Source: Kryptolebias marmoratus (Eukaryota > Chordata > Actinopteri > Cyprinodontiformes > Rivulidae). Taken from it: a DNA stretch of 64,000 bases. The position numbers and the translations under genes were made by a program. The stretch covers positions 9,364,412-9,428,411 of the forward strand of contig NC_051434.1 in NCBI RefSeq assembly GCF_001649575.2, given 5' to 3'. Positions 12,895 through 27,479 of the stretch are shown piece by piece. Each line of letters opens with the position of its first letter. The stretch's first letter is position 1. Under the pieces are notes generated by a model. The model saw only the letters and a program-made list of their open reading frames with translations, did no database searches and was not told the origin of the DNA.

Positions 12895-13530
12895 TATCTT
12901 ACCTGTCGTAGATAGCTCTTTGAACCACCTCAGTTTGGAACAACTGAGTTTAATTCTGACCAGATAAATAAAATCATGTCTAATCTGGATGAGGCAGAGA
13001 CCAAAGTGGACTGCTGCCATCTTCAAACAGCTGCAAACTCAGACATTTCATATTGGATCGTGCGAACACTGATTTATAAACCTTTACATTAAAGCATCGG
13101 TGTCCAGTCCTGGTCCTGCAGGTTCTCGATGTTTCCCTGCTCTTCAGCAGGTATTCAGGTTCTGCAGAAGAAGGTTCATGACTCAGTCGTTCAGATCTGC
13201 AGGACAGAGGCCCTCCAGGTCCTGGACTGAGCCGCCTTAAAGTCAAAGTCACGGTTATCCCTGCGGAAATGTCATATTTCTGAAGAAGGTTCCCCAGGTT
13301 GCTACAAAGTTGCTACAGCTAGCTGCCACTGCCACTATTTGCACTTGTAAATAACCACAGATGTGCAGTAAAGGTTTAGAAAATGCTTAAACCGCCATAA
13401 AATTACTGAAATTGGATGTTTTTTGTTTCTAAGATGGCAGCAATCCACTTTTTGGACTCAATCAGAACTGAACAGTTTCTCCAAACCGAGGTGGTTCAAA
13501 GAGCCGCGTACCACAGGTACCACAGGAAGG
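12895..13530. repeat. Inverted repeat pair (arms about 12895-13030 and 13430-13530)
   Basis: The left arm contains GCTCTTTGAACCACCTCAGT and then ACTGCTGCCATCTT. The reverse complement of the right arm contains GCTCTTTGAACCACCTCGGT and then ATTGCTGCCATCTT in the same order. A third, direct and weaker copy starts near 12238 (ACCTGTCGTAGAAAGCTCTC). Two head-to-head copies of one dispersed element explain this best. A short related fragment also occurs near 25180-25215. Confidence 0.65.
13096..13240. mobile_element. MITE fragment of the GTCCAGTCCTGGTCCTG type
   Basis: Begins GGTGTCCAGTCCTGGTCCTG and ends with CAGGACAGAGGCCCTCCAGG then TCCTGGACTGAG, so the ends are inverted complements. Internal GATGTTTCCCTGCTCTTCAG is typical of a very common fish hAT-like MITE. 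It lies inside the spacer of the inverted pair. A relative is at about 29887-30000. Confidence 0.65.
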
Positions 13531-13667
13531 CCTTACTTCAAAAGATCTGAACAATCCCTTTAATGCAGCCTGTGTTTTAATGGGTGCATTTATTTATTAT
13601 TTTTTAAATCTCATTAAAAGTCATGACAGTGAGACAATAAGGACTCTGTGTTAACTACTGCACATTC

Positions 13668-13668
<1 letters not shown>

Positions 13669-13759
<91 letters not shown>

Positions 13760-13765
13760 GGATGG
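13669..13765. repeat. (GATA)n microsatellite
   Basis: About 22 uninterrupted GATA units followed by GATG units. Uninterrupted tetranucleotide arrays are usually polymorphic. Confidence 0.97.
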
Positions 13766-14349
13766 ACACTTCTCTCACTTCATCACTGCTGACAGCCTGC
13801 AACAGAGGAGGTGAGGAAGAGGAAGGCCTGAGGAAGAAGAGGGTTGATTTTCAGAGAAATGAATCAGTAACAGCATGAAGGATTCTTTAACTGGACTCAG
13901 CAGCGTTTCAAAGCACAGTGTGTTCTGACTGATAATCGGCCAAAGAAAGGCGCAAAGACCCGCTGGATCCTGATGTGGTGATTTAACACGAGCAGGCGGA
14001 ACAGCAACAGGGTGAACCAGAAATCAATGGAAGCAGCTTCCAGTCCTCAGTCAGAGGCAGACAGAATAAGAGGGCAGGCCTCGACGCGCCAGCAGGCCAC
14101 TTTACCCGCACGCAGCCTCCAAACGCGGCCAATTAGGCTACATCCCGAGCAGCAGCAGCCTCAGCAGCAGCAGCTCGGAGTCTCCCAGCCCGCAGCCCGA
14201 CAGACGCGCGCTCATTCTGAGAAAACACCGGGCCGAGCAGCCCGTCACGACTCGGATCAGATTCCGGGCCCGACTCACAGAATCCGAGCTGGATTTCTGC
14301 GGGAAGGGAACGTTTCCGACGGCGGAGCACGCCCGACGCGCCTTTCTCC

Positions 14350-14382
14350 AAGAAGAAGAAGAAGAAGAAGAAGAAGAAGAAG
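14350..14382. repeat. (AAG)n trinucleotide repeat
   Basis: About 11 AAG units within GC-rich sequence, just downstream (on the minus strand) of the candidate first exon of sv2a. CAGCAG and ATGATG runs lie nearby at about 14150 and 14520. Confidence 0.9.
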
Positions 14383-14415
14383 ACGATGCTGCCACATAAT
14401 CAGATTTTCCCTCAC

Positions 14416-14640
14416 CTTAAAGCCCGCGAGCGTCCCTCTTCAGCGCGGAGATGGTGAGGATGAGGATGGAGGAGCAGGAGGAGGAGGAGGATGGAGGATG
14501 CGTACAGGAGGAACCGAGTGATGATGATGATGATGATTCGGAGGAGAGAAGCCCACGACATCCACTCATCTTACTGACGCTCAGCGGGTCCCCTCCCCTC
14601 CCCCCTCCCCCCCAGCAGCGCGCGCGCTTCGTGTCTAAAG
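14416..14640 (-). promoter_or_regulatory. sv2a: Candidate non-coding first exon and CpG-rich promoter of sv2a
   Basis: On the minus strand GGGCTTTAAG is followed by the consensus donor GTGAGG, placing an exon end at 14416. The sequence around and upstream (14060-14660) is rich in CG, with a CGCGCGCG run at 14616-14625, unlike the AT-rich flanks. SV2A genes have a 5'UTR exon far from the ATG exon, so this is a reasonable candidate. The transcription start is not defined and the gap at 14729 may hide part of the promoter. Confidence 0.4.
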
Positions 14641-14728
14641 GGTTTTTTTGGCGCATCTTTGTGCTCAGTTTTGCGCAATTTTCTTCGAATATTTATTTCA
14701 GCGTCTTTTTGTTTATTTGTTTGTTTGG

Positions 14729-14876
14729 NNNNNNNNNNNNNNNNNNNNNNNNNNNNNNNNNNNNNNNNNNNNNNNNNNNNNNNNNNNNNNNNNNNNNNNN
14801 NNNNNNNNNNNNNNNNNNNNNNNNNNNNNNNNNNNNNNNNNNNNNNNNNNNNNNNNNNNNNNNNNNNNNNNNNNNN
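14729..14876. other. Assembly gap (148 N)
   Basis: Run of undetermined bases. Open frames spanning it are meaningless. It lies in the probable sv2a promoter area, so promoter content is incomplete. Confidence 1.
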
Positions 14877-15175
14877 CTGGGTTTCATTGAATGTACATCG
14901 TGTGTGCAGCTCATTAACACACACACACACACGGTTGTCCATTTAAGAACAAATCGCGCGCAGGCGCCCTGATTCCCGTTGCCGTGACAACCACTTCCTC
15001 CACACCGAGCATCGCCATCAGGCGCGTGAACCCGCGCTGCCATTTATTGTTTTTTTTTTTTTTGTTTTTTTTAAAAAACATTAACATCATTGTACTCATA
15101 CAGAAATTTGTGCAACAGTCAAAAAAGTGGGAGTCAGTGTCACATTTTTGAAGACAAAGATTAAATACAATAAAT

Positions 15176-15330
15176 TTCCTTGAAGGAATGCATATCACCC
15201 GCCAGCCTTTCTTGCCAGAGTCTTCAAGGAAAATCATCTTTCACTGAATAAAGACTGAGGTCTAATCCATAACTAAACTATATTATGCGAAATCTCGTGT
15301 GAAATTGGAAAATCTCGCGAGATGTCACTC
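15176..15330. repeat. Unclassified dispersed repeat, copy 1
   Basis: CTTGAAGGAATGCATATCAC followed by CCGCCAGCC matches, with few changes, the sequence at about 62537 (CTTGGAGGAATGCATATCGC then CCGCCGCC). The same order of sub-motifs follows in both. Class unknown. Confidence 0.6.
15313..15322. promoter_or_regulatory. TCTCGCGAGA palindrome (BANP/Kaiso-type promoter element)
   Basis: Exact 10-bp palindrome TCTCGCGAGA. This motif is a known vertebrate CpG-promoter element. Here it lies about 0.7 kb upstream of the candidate sv2a first exon, but at the edge of a dispersed repeat, so it may be repeat-borne. Confidence 0.4.
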
Positions 15331-15959
15331 TCAGCTACTGCCTCGCCAGTTTCAGCTTGTCATTATATTTCATTTTGGCATGGAGTCACAATGAAATAAT
15401 CCTTTCAAATGACACTGAGAGATTATCTAAACTTAATATAATTCATCAAAATCTGCCTTTGCACCCATACAGGTGTTTGTTGTACTTCCAAATGTTTGTT
15501 GTAGATGTAGCCTATGGTTGGCATCTAAAAGCTGTTTCCACATTTAGTTTCCATTATTCTTAAAGCTCCTTCAAAGCTGCTTTCTGCAGCTTTCATCGGT
15601 TCCTTTTGTCCTGAGAGTCTTGATGGGATTTGTGATAGGATCGGGTGCTGCCAGTCCTTTCAGCAGCTCTGGTAACAACAAATAAAAAGGTGCATTCAGG
15701 CTGATCTACGGGGTCTCTGAGGGACGAGAGGCTGAGAGGCTGGAGGACGTCATGGAGCGTCACGCTGAGGCGACATCACTGTTGGCCTGTTTACACTTTG
15801 GGTTTTTTGTAAAGAAGCTGCATTTGTTATTCAAACCAACACCTAAGCAGTAAAAAGGTTTTTATAAAATACTGCTGAGTCAGCAGTTTACACATAAAAC
15901 TCACTCTGGCAGTCTAAGGAACTAAAACCACCCTTTATGTCTAGGGGTAAAACAGTAGT

Positions 15960-16130
15960 TTAATGCCTTTCCACGCAGGGCAAGAGGCGGCGAAGCTGCC
16001 CCACAGCATGACAGAACCACCACCGTGTTTTACTGCAGGCGTTCTGTACTCACGATGGCAAACAGGACCGATTTGCTGTTTTTCCCAAAAAGCTTTTTGT
16101 GCAGCTCATCCTTTTAGTAGGACGTCTATA
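15960..16130 (-). mobile_element. Tc1-like transposase fragment
   Basis: The plus strand has GCCCCACAGCATGACAGAAC followed by CACCACCGTGTTTTACTG, the signature of the central transposase region in fish Tc1-like elements. The same region occurs in the copy at 30262-31524 (CCCCACAGCATGATGTTGCC). No intact reading frame and no terminal repeats were found. Confidence 0.5.
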
Positions 16131-16589
16131 CCTGATCATTACTGCTTTTAAGACTTGATATAAATTTAAACTAGAAGCATTTTGAAGATGATCTACATTG
16201 TTCAGAAGTACAGAATCCTGGTAACAGCATAATATTAACTTTAAGGGGGGAAAAATCACTTTATTACAAAACTGTGGTACTGAATTATAAATCACTTCAC
16301 ACTGGGTTTTTGTACAATATGTACCAACCAATATGCACCGTAATTTATTGTTAGGAACACATTTCCTGTCTGTGACATATTAAAATGTCAAAGAGGGATG
16401 AGCAGTAAAGCCACGAGGTTATGGAGCTCATTTGTCCTTGTCTTAAAACAAAACCTCATTACTGGGAGCACATTTCTGGAACAACCTGACTAACAGAAGT
16501 CTGCAGTTATTAAAAAACAAAATGATAATAACAACTATTTGGACAACAGCCTGGAAGAAACATTAAAAAAGGTGTACTAAAAAAAAAAA

Positions 16590-16595
16590 TTTATT
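16590..16595 (-). terminator. sf3b4: Poly(A) signal of sf3b4
   Basis: AATAAA on the minus strand, about 160 bases past the sf3b4 stop codon and the first canonical signal found there. Confidence 0.6.
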
Positions 16596-16756
16596 TGCCA
16601 AATTCTGTTAATCTGTACATGAGCAAAAACCAAAAACGGGTGGTTAAATTCTTTCCACAATAACAAAAGATACGAAAATCTAAACATGGAGGATTTTTTT
16701 AAAAAGCAGAAGCGAGTTTCTGCTGTCTGAGGTGGATTACGGAGCCATTAATGCTC

Positions 16757-19700
16757 TCAAGGAACACGAGGAGGGACACCCGGGGGTCTTGGTGGCATCG
16801 GAGGAGCTCTCTGGAAACCAAAAGGAGGCGGCCGGGGAGGAGCGGAGCCGTAGCCAGGAGGAGGCATGGGAGGAGGTCCTCTCATACCTGGAGGCACAGG
16901 GTGGGCTGAGGATGGAAGAAAAGGGGGCCACAATTTGAAGAAATATCTTAGAAGAAACTATGACGTGGCTATGAGTTGAAATTTATTGGGTATTTACAAT
17001 CTGCTTCTAGCTCTCTGTACACTGAAACGGACATTTTTAATTATTATTAGAAGTTATGAGCTTATCTGAAAATTCTAATTTAAAAACGTTTCCAGCTGAG
17101 TTATTGTTTTATGTGCAGTTCGGCTTTTTAGAGCTTTTGTTTTTTTATTTATCGTGAGCCAGAGAGTCTTTTGATTCTGCCACAAAGAACTGAACAGGTG
17201 CCGCAGCGCTCACCCATGGGGGGTCCAAACGGCGATCTGGGAGGCATGCCCATCGGCGGCGGTGGGGGCATGTTGTGAGGCAGCGGCGCCCGCTGGGCCG
17301 AGCCTGGAGGAGCGGGAGGCGGTGGCACCATGCCAGGAGGAGCAGGAGGTGGCATGGGCATCTGAGGTATACCTGTGGGGCACAAACAGAGTCGGTTCGG
17401 TTATTATTTTATTTAATCTTGGACAAAAACATTCAGCGACGAGGCAAATATTCAAAAAACTCAAAACAGGAAATTATGGCTGCTGATCGCTACAGATGTG
17501 AACACGTGTTTGTGTGTAAATTTTTATCATGAGTCCTAGCTGGCACTGCCAAGAGCGAGAATAGGTTTTGTTCTATTTATAAACCCTCAACTAAAATGGG
17601 AAGCAGGGCCTTCACATATCAAGCCCTTCTCCTCTTGAACCAGCTTCCTTTTTGGGTCCAGGGTAGAATAACTGATTATTAAAAAATAATAGACAGCTGC
17701 GGGCCTCGTTCAAAGCTCCAAATCTTACCTGGAGGCATATTGGCTGGGGGGAAATGTGGCGGTACAGGTGGAGGTCCTCCAGCAGAAGCCGGTGGAACTG
17801 CCCCTCCTGCTGGAGGCATGCCCATCGAAGGGGGCATTGCTGGAGGCATGGCTCCCGGTGGAGGGACGGGAGGAAACGCACCAGGAGGCGGTAAACCTGC
17901 ACGGAAAACAAACACGTACAGTAAGGAGTAAAGTCAAGGCTGGGTGGTACTCAATCACCAAATCTCAGAGTTTGAGAGCGTGTTTTTGTTGAGCCGATTG
18001 TAATCTACTGACTTCTTATTATTGATAGAAAAAGTTTAGCAAAACACGCTCTGGAAAGGTTCAAATTAACGCAATAAATAAAGATTAAAAGAACATCCCA
18101 GGATTTAAATAACTGTTTGGTACAACAACTGGTTTCCAGTCATACCTGGAATAGGCATGGCTGCTCCTAGTGTGGTCAGAACCGGTGTTGGTGCGGACGG
18201 TGGCGGCGGAGCATCTGCAAACAGCTGATGTGGTCTGTCTGCTTGCGAGAGAGGGTTCTGCGCAGCCAGCAGTCGCTCTGCCGCCGAGCCGTGGCGCTCT
18301 CCTTTCGAATCTTTCTTGAAGGCGTACGACACCGTGATGGGCCGGTTGCACAGGTACTGGCCGTTCATGGCCTCGATGGCTGCGTCCGACGCGTCGAAGC
18401 TGGCAAAATTGATGAACGCGTAACCCTTGGAGTTGCCCGTGTCGGGGTCTCGCATGATCTTCGGCGTCTGGAGGATGACGCCGAAAGCACTGAACGTGTC
18501 GTAGAGCAGCTTCTCGTCAATCTCCGGGTCCAGGTTTCCAATAAAGATATTGGCACCGACGTCCAGGTTTTTGTTGTGCGCCGAGGCCTTATTGACCCGA
18601 ATTGGTTTGCCATAAAGCTTGATCATATTCATGATTTTAATGGCATAATCGGCATCTTCTTCGCTGAGGAACTCCACAAAGCCATAACCTGAGCCAAGAG
18701 AAGAGCTTGATTTGTTATTTAAAGCGATATAAAAACTGTGCGAACTTCTTTCAGAGCCTGTATTCTGAGCAACAAACGGGTTGTTGCTATTCACCTTGAT
18801 GCTGGCCCGTGACCCGGTCTTTGGGCATGTGTGTGTTGACCACAGGACCAGCCTGCAGAAAAAGCTCCCACAGTAACGGCTCGGACACCTTCTCATCCAA
18901 GCCCCCGACGTACACCGTGGCATCTGAAAACAAAGGAATGAGCTGCATAAGGAACAAAATCTACATACAATCAAATTACAGTGAATAATTTATGACTTTA
19001 CATCTTTAGCCTCAACACTAAAAGCTTCACATTGTCTCACCTAAACTCTAATGTAAACATGCATATATTTAAAATATGGTAACCTGTTTAGTTTTTTTAT
19101 CTATCAACATTTGCATCAACACATTCAGTTTTTCTTTAATTAATCACAGTCAGCAATCTACTTATTTGTTTAGTTACACATCCAAAACGTTACAAAGAAT
19201 TAAAGTTTAATTACAATGCCTAATAATTTAAGCAAATGATAAACAACCTACATGAATTACGCAAAAACTATTTTCTAAACTAATCATTCTTTTTTTAATT
19301 GTCGCATTAAAACAATCTTTTATAGCCAAGGTCTATTGAATTACCTTTCAGTTTCTAAAACAGGTAATTAGTTGTGATAACATGAAGTTTAGTTGTCCAA
19401 TTATCTTATTATGTGCAGTGTTATTACTTGATTATAAAATAAGCTGTTTAATCAGCTAATCTGCTACATCGACGCTGTTTCCAGCTTTCAATGTTAACTT
19501 TAGGTGTTAAATAATGGTTCTGTTTTTGATTTGTTTGTATCCCTGCCTCCAAAATATAGGCTAAAACAACCATAAAGCACCGTTTAATGTAACATACGAC
19601 CCAAAATAAACAGAAGACGACTAAATGAGCTACAAGCTAAGCTAACGCAGCTGGAACGCTCCACGCGTTTCAGTCGCTATTTTACCACAATATATTGACT

Positions 19701-19854
19701 AAATACGTCATTAACGTGGCTAAAAATAAAACAAATTATCATTTTAAAATGTAATCTTTTCATAAATGTGTAAGTAACTGAGACAATGTCACGGAAAAGA
19801 CATTTAAACGGTGAAATCACCTTGGTTTCTTTCTGAAATTGGTCCCGCTGCCAT
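16757..19854 (-). CDS. sf3b4: Splicing factor 3B subunit 4 (SAP49)
   Basis: SF3B4 is a U2 snRNP SF3b subunit that contacts pre-mRNA near the branch site. Exons are 19854-19821, 18923-18795, 18688-18146, 17896-17729, 17372-17214 and 16905-16757, giving 393 aa (human 424). The start is [11 protein letters not shown]. Two RRMs follow: residues about 13-91 (RNP2 VYVGGL, RNP1 GYGFVEF) and about 100-178 (RNP2 IFIGNL, RNP1 GYAFINF). The rest is a Pro/Gly/Met-rich tail of PPAMPP, GMPP and PPRPPP repeats that ends VPPRVP. The long third exon covers the end of RRM1, all of RRM2 and the linker. A second in-frame acceptor would start the last exon at 16887 and remove six residues (AHPVPP). I chose 16905 because His-Pro here matches the mammalian tail and the pyrimidine tract is better. 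Confidence 0.97.
18924..19820. other. sf3b4: First intron of sf3b4, AT-rich
   Basis: About 0.9 kb of AT-rich intron after a 34-nt first coding exon. No other feature seen. Confidence 0.8.
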
Positions 19855-19915
19855 GTTGAATGACCAACGCAGGGGTAGCGTTGTGCAGCGGAGCTCCGCC
19901 CCTTCCGGTGAATCC
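19855..19915 (-). promoter_or_regulatory. sf3b4: sf3b4 promoter with ETS and GC boxes
   Basis: Within 61 bases upstream of the ATG, the minus strand reads CACCGGAAGGGGCGGAGC. This gives an ETS/GABP site (ACCGGAAG) next to a GC box (GGGGCGG). No TATA box is seen. This fits a TATA-less housekeeping promoter with a very short 5'UTR. Confidence 0.55.
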
Positions 19916-21352
19916 CTACAAAATAAAACTACACTCAATAAAATAAAATAAAACCTAACAAAATAAATTATTACATTTAATTAAAAGACAGTAGAGTACC
20001 GGGCTTTACTCCTATATGTATAAAAGCATCACATAAACTAATATACTGTAGGAAGCTACAGTTTTTCTGTAGTTTCTTTAGTAGAAATCAAATGAAAGAC
20101 GATAAAAAGTAAAAAAAAGGAAGTTATTTTTAGATTTTAATATATAGACGTCTCGAAAACTTGTTTATAAGAAATAGAGAACAAAAATACATAAACAAAA
20201 AAAAAATGGAGATTTAAAAACCTATATGGCACTGAGGGGAAAAACAACTAAGAAAGTAATAAAGATATTTAGAGTGATTAAAATCTGTGAAGAATAATCC
20301 ACTAAAAAGAACAGCTTTAAGTAACATAAACTTGTTCTAAACATGACTAAGAAGTGTTTAAATTAAGGATATAACAGAATTTTGAAAAGTTTAAAAGCAA
20401 AGTTATGTAGTGAAGAAACAGCAAAAACCACAACTGTTTTAATAACTGGTTTATTACACAAACATATAAATCTACCAAAAGTATAAACATGGAATAAAAA
20501 ATGTTTATAGAAAATACATACAATTAGGGCCCCAAGAAACCTTTATTTTTTAAAAAACAATACTGTTTATAATATGAAACATAAAAAAGCAAAACTTAAC
20601 ACATCATGCATCGAAGGCAAAACAAAACTGTCAAAGATCTTATAAAAACGATCAGCAAAAGGTAATGGTAAGAAAAGCTTTGATCGATAATAAAAAAAAA
20701 TTAAGGGCATCTGTATGAAAGGGCTGCGATTAATGGCTTGCAGGAACAATAACACTTAGTGAGCCTTTTTATTTAAAGAAAATAAAAACAAAAAACAATT
20801 CAAAAGCTCCAGGTTCCCTTCCTGAAGCAGCTTTCAGTCCTTCGTTACGTCTTTATTTCTGTTGGCTCCTAAGAACATCTGTGCTTCAAATGCTGGTAAA
20901 CATTTAAGTAAAAAGAAAACCAATCAAAAATATATATATTAAAAGAAAAAAAGGGAATTTATAACTGACAGCACTGGGCGATCACTGGTTAAAAGTTACG
21001 ATTTTGTTTAATGGATTCTAAAGAAACTGACCAAAAAATCGATTTTGTCTTCAACGCGTATTTCACGCCAATGACTAAACTGATACCTCGTGTTAACAAA
21101 CATTTGAACAAATTCTTCGTAATCCAACGTCGCATATAAAAAGGAATAATTGGACATTTTTGGCATGAATGAGTGTAATGATAACAGTATCGAGATGCTA
21201 ATGGAATTAGCAAGAAGCTAGCAGAATTACTTCTTCGTTCAGAACAGCTGCTTAACAAACTGAAGAAAAACCTCAAACGGATAACTTATCCTTTTTGTTC
21301 TGCCTTTAAACCAATAAGATATTAGGCTAATTGTTTCTTTCCAAAGTTTGTG

Positions 21353-21638
21353 CTAAGCTTCATTAAACTAAGCTAAACTAAGCTAAGCTCCATTAAACTA
21401 AGCTAAGCTAAATTAAGCTAAGCTAAGATACATTAAACCAAGCTTAGGTAAATTAAGCTAAGCTCCATTAAACTAAGCTAAGCTAAATTAAGCTAAGCTA
21501 AGCTACATTAAACTAACCTTAGGTAAATTAAGCTAAGCTCCATTAAACTAAGCTAAGCTAAATTAAGCTAAGCTAAGCTACCTTAAACTAACCTTAGGTA
21601 AATTAAGCTAAGCTAAGCTAAAATAAACTAAGCTAACA
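21353..21638. repeat. AAGCTA-based tandem array with higher-order unit
   Basis: About 285 bases built of AAGCTA, AAACTA and AATTAAGCTA pieces. A longer unit of about 60-100 bases (CTCCATTAAACTAAGCTAAG start) recurs near 21388, 21464 and 21537, indicating growth by duplication of a compound unit. Confidence 0.9.
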
Positions 21639-22418
21639 GACTGCTGGCTAACTGTTCTTACTGACTTCTTTAAGCATATTTCCCCTAATTACTCCATTAA
21701 GATAGCAAAACTGTAATTTAGTATGTACAAAAAAGCCTCTGCGCTTTAAATAATCCTTTAAATGAAACTATATTTGTTAGTTTTACAAAGAAAGGCACTA
21801 CCATCTTAGAGGAAAGCAATAGCAACAGAATAATAAAAGCTGCTCTGTCTTTAATAATACTCAGTCCTTTCTTCTTGTGTTTTTCTTTTTTTGTTTTTTT
21901 ATTTGCCATCTCCTAAACTCTTGTGTAATAAGCTTCAGCTGTTGATAATTCAGCATTCGGCCGCAGAGAAACGAGCCCTCGTGCTGTTTAACCTTCCGAG
22001 CTTCTGCCCATAGTTTCCCTCGGATTAAAGCCGCGGTCGCCCTGTTTCCTGCACACGCAGCCTTCAAAAGGCTTCTCGTTACAATCCCTTCAAGTTTAGA
22101 ATGTGTTAAAATGCGTTTTAAAAACAGAAACGTATGAGGACTTTAACTTTTAACAGTATGCAATATAAATATTGGGGAATAAGTGCGATCTGCAGATCAT
22201 AATAATGGCGCCCAGAAAGGCTTTCTGCTTCTAACAATAAACAAAATGTTGATCAGCTCTGAAACTCCTTTCCTTCATTTTCAATTAATCTGTCTACATT
22301 TTAGTCATAATAAACTCAGACTTTTTAAACTCATCTTTGCTGAAGCTCACAACAAACACAATCAAGATCACAAAAGTGTAACAGTTGCTCTGTAGGTCAT
22401 TTACCTCACAAAATATAA

Positions 22419-22420
<2 letters not shown>

Positions 22421-22449
<29 letters not shown>
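22421..22449. repeat. (AAT)n microsatellite
   Basis: About ten AAT units in AT-rich 3' flank of lix1l. Confidence 0.95.
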
Positions 22450-22450
<1 letters not shown>

Positions 22451-23007
22451 ATTCGGCTAGTGTCATAATCACAAATCGCACAGCAAAACCTAAAAACCTT
22501 CACAAACAAGAATAAACAAAGACAACATTTTTTTATAACACCTGAGCTGCGGTCAGAGTCATCAGTCGTCTGCTGACATTTTACTGAAAAAGTACCCTTA
22601 AAGTGATTACGTAAGCTTCCTGTGAGGTCAGAGCCATCTTAGGTTATTCCGTCTGGGGCGGCGTGCGTCTCTGCTCTGCTTAGGGCTCGGAAATATTCGC
22701 CCTTGTATTTTAAAGCTGGCACTTTTAGCATCGCAACCAAAGAAACACAGAAGTCTGATTTGAGTTCGACTTCAAACCTGTGACCTGTACATTCACCGAT
22801 CAACAGCTAATGTTTCCAAGTGTCGAGACAGTGGAGATATATGTAAAAACCCGAGGCAGGCGGCGCGTTTACAGGCGGTTAAAAAAAGAAGCTGATTAGG
22901 CACTAAGAGGCAAGTGTTTGTTTTTTTCTTACTGTTGCCTGATTGGGTTTTTAAACAGACAGGTGACCCTCACTGTGACCAGGAGTCCTCCGGAGCGCCG
23001 CCGCGCT

Positions 23008-27420
<4,413 letters not shown>

Positions 27421-27479
27421 GCGCTTCTCCTGATTTGTTTCCCCACTTCTGAGGCAAATAAAGGGATTTGTGTTCGTGT

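Larger units (their letters stand above)
9257..14415. other. Long first intron / 5' region of sv2a, repeat-rich
   Basis: If the candidate non-coding exon ending at 14416 is real, this 5.2-kb stretch is sv2a intron 1; otherwise it is upstream spacer. It holds a LINE/SINE 3' tail (about 10200-10300), a hAT MITE relative (11336-11664), an inverted repeat pair (12895-13030 and 13430-13530), a second MITE type (13096-13240) and a GATA microsatellite (13669-13765). Open frames up to 110 residues show no domains. Confidence 0.6.
14877..16589. other. Spacer between sv2a 5' region and sf3b4 3' end
   Basis: No gene recognised. Contains a short CA run (14920-14931), an X-box-like site (14978-14991), a dispersed repeat fragment (15176-15330) with a TCTCGCGAGA element, and a Tc1-like fragment (about 15960-16130). 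The part next to 16590 is the expected sf3b4 3' flank. Confidence 0.6.
19920..23007. other. Spacer and probable long 3'UTR of lix1l
   Basis: AT-rich sequence with no gene. Minus-strand AATAAA signals occur repeatedly, one near 20451-20456, so the lix1l 3'UTR may run up to 2.5 kb. It includes the AAGCTA tandem array (21353-21638) and an (AAT)n run (22421-22449). The exact lix1l transcript end cannot be fixed from sequence. Confidence 0.5.

Noticed and set aside
13614..13802. Frame of repeated Leu-Ser-Ile-Tyr
   Set aside because: Translation of the GATA microsatellite.
14012..14521. 169-codon frame rich in Arg/Gln
   Set aside because: Driven by AAG and CAG repeats in a CpG-rich region; matches the probable sv2a promoter and leader, not a protein.
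14451..15043. Frames of 80-173 codons across the gap
   Set aside because: They run through 148 undetermined bases and have no meaning.
18228..18692. 154-codon plus-strand frame over sf3b4 exon 3
   Set aside because: Antisense shadow of the RRM-coding exon.
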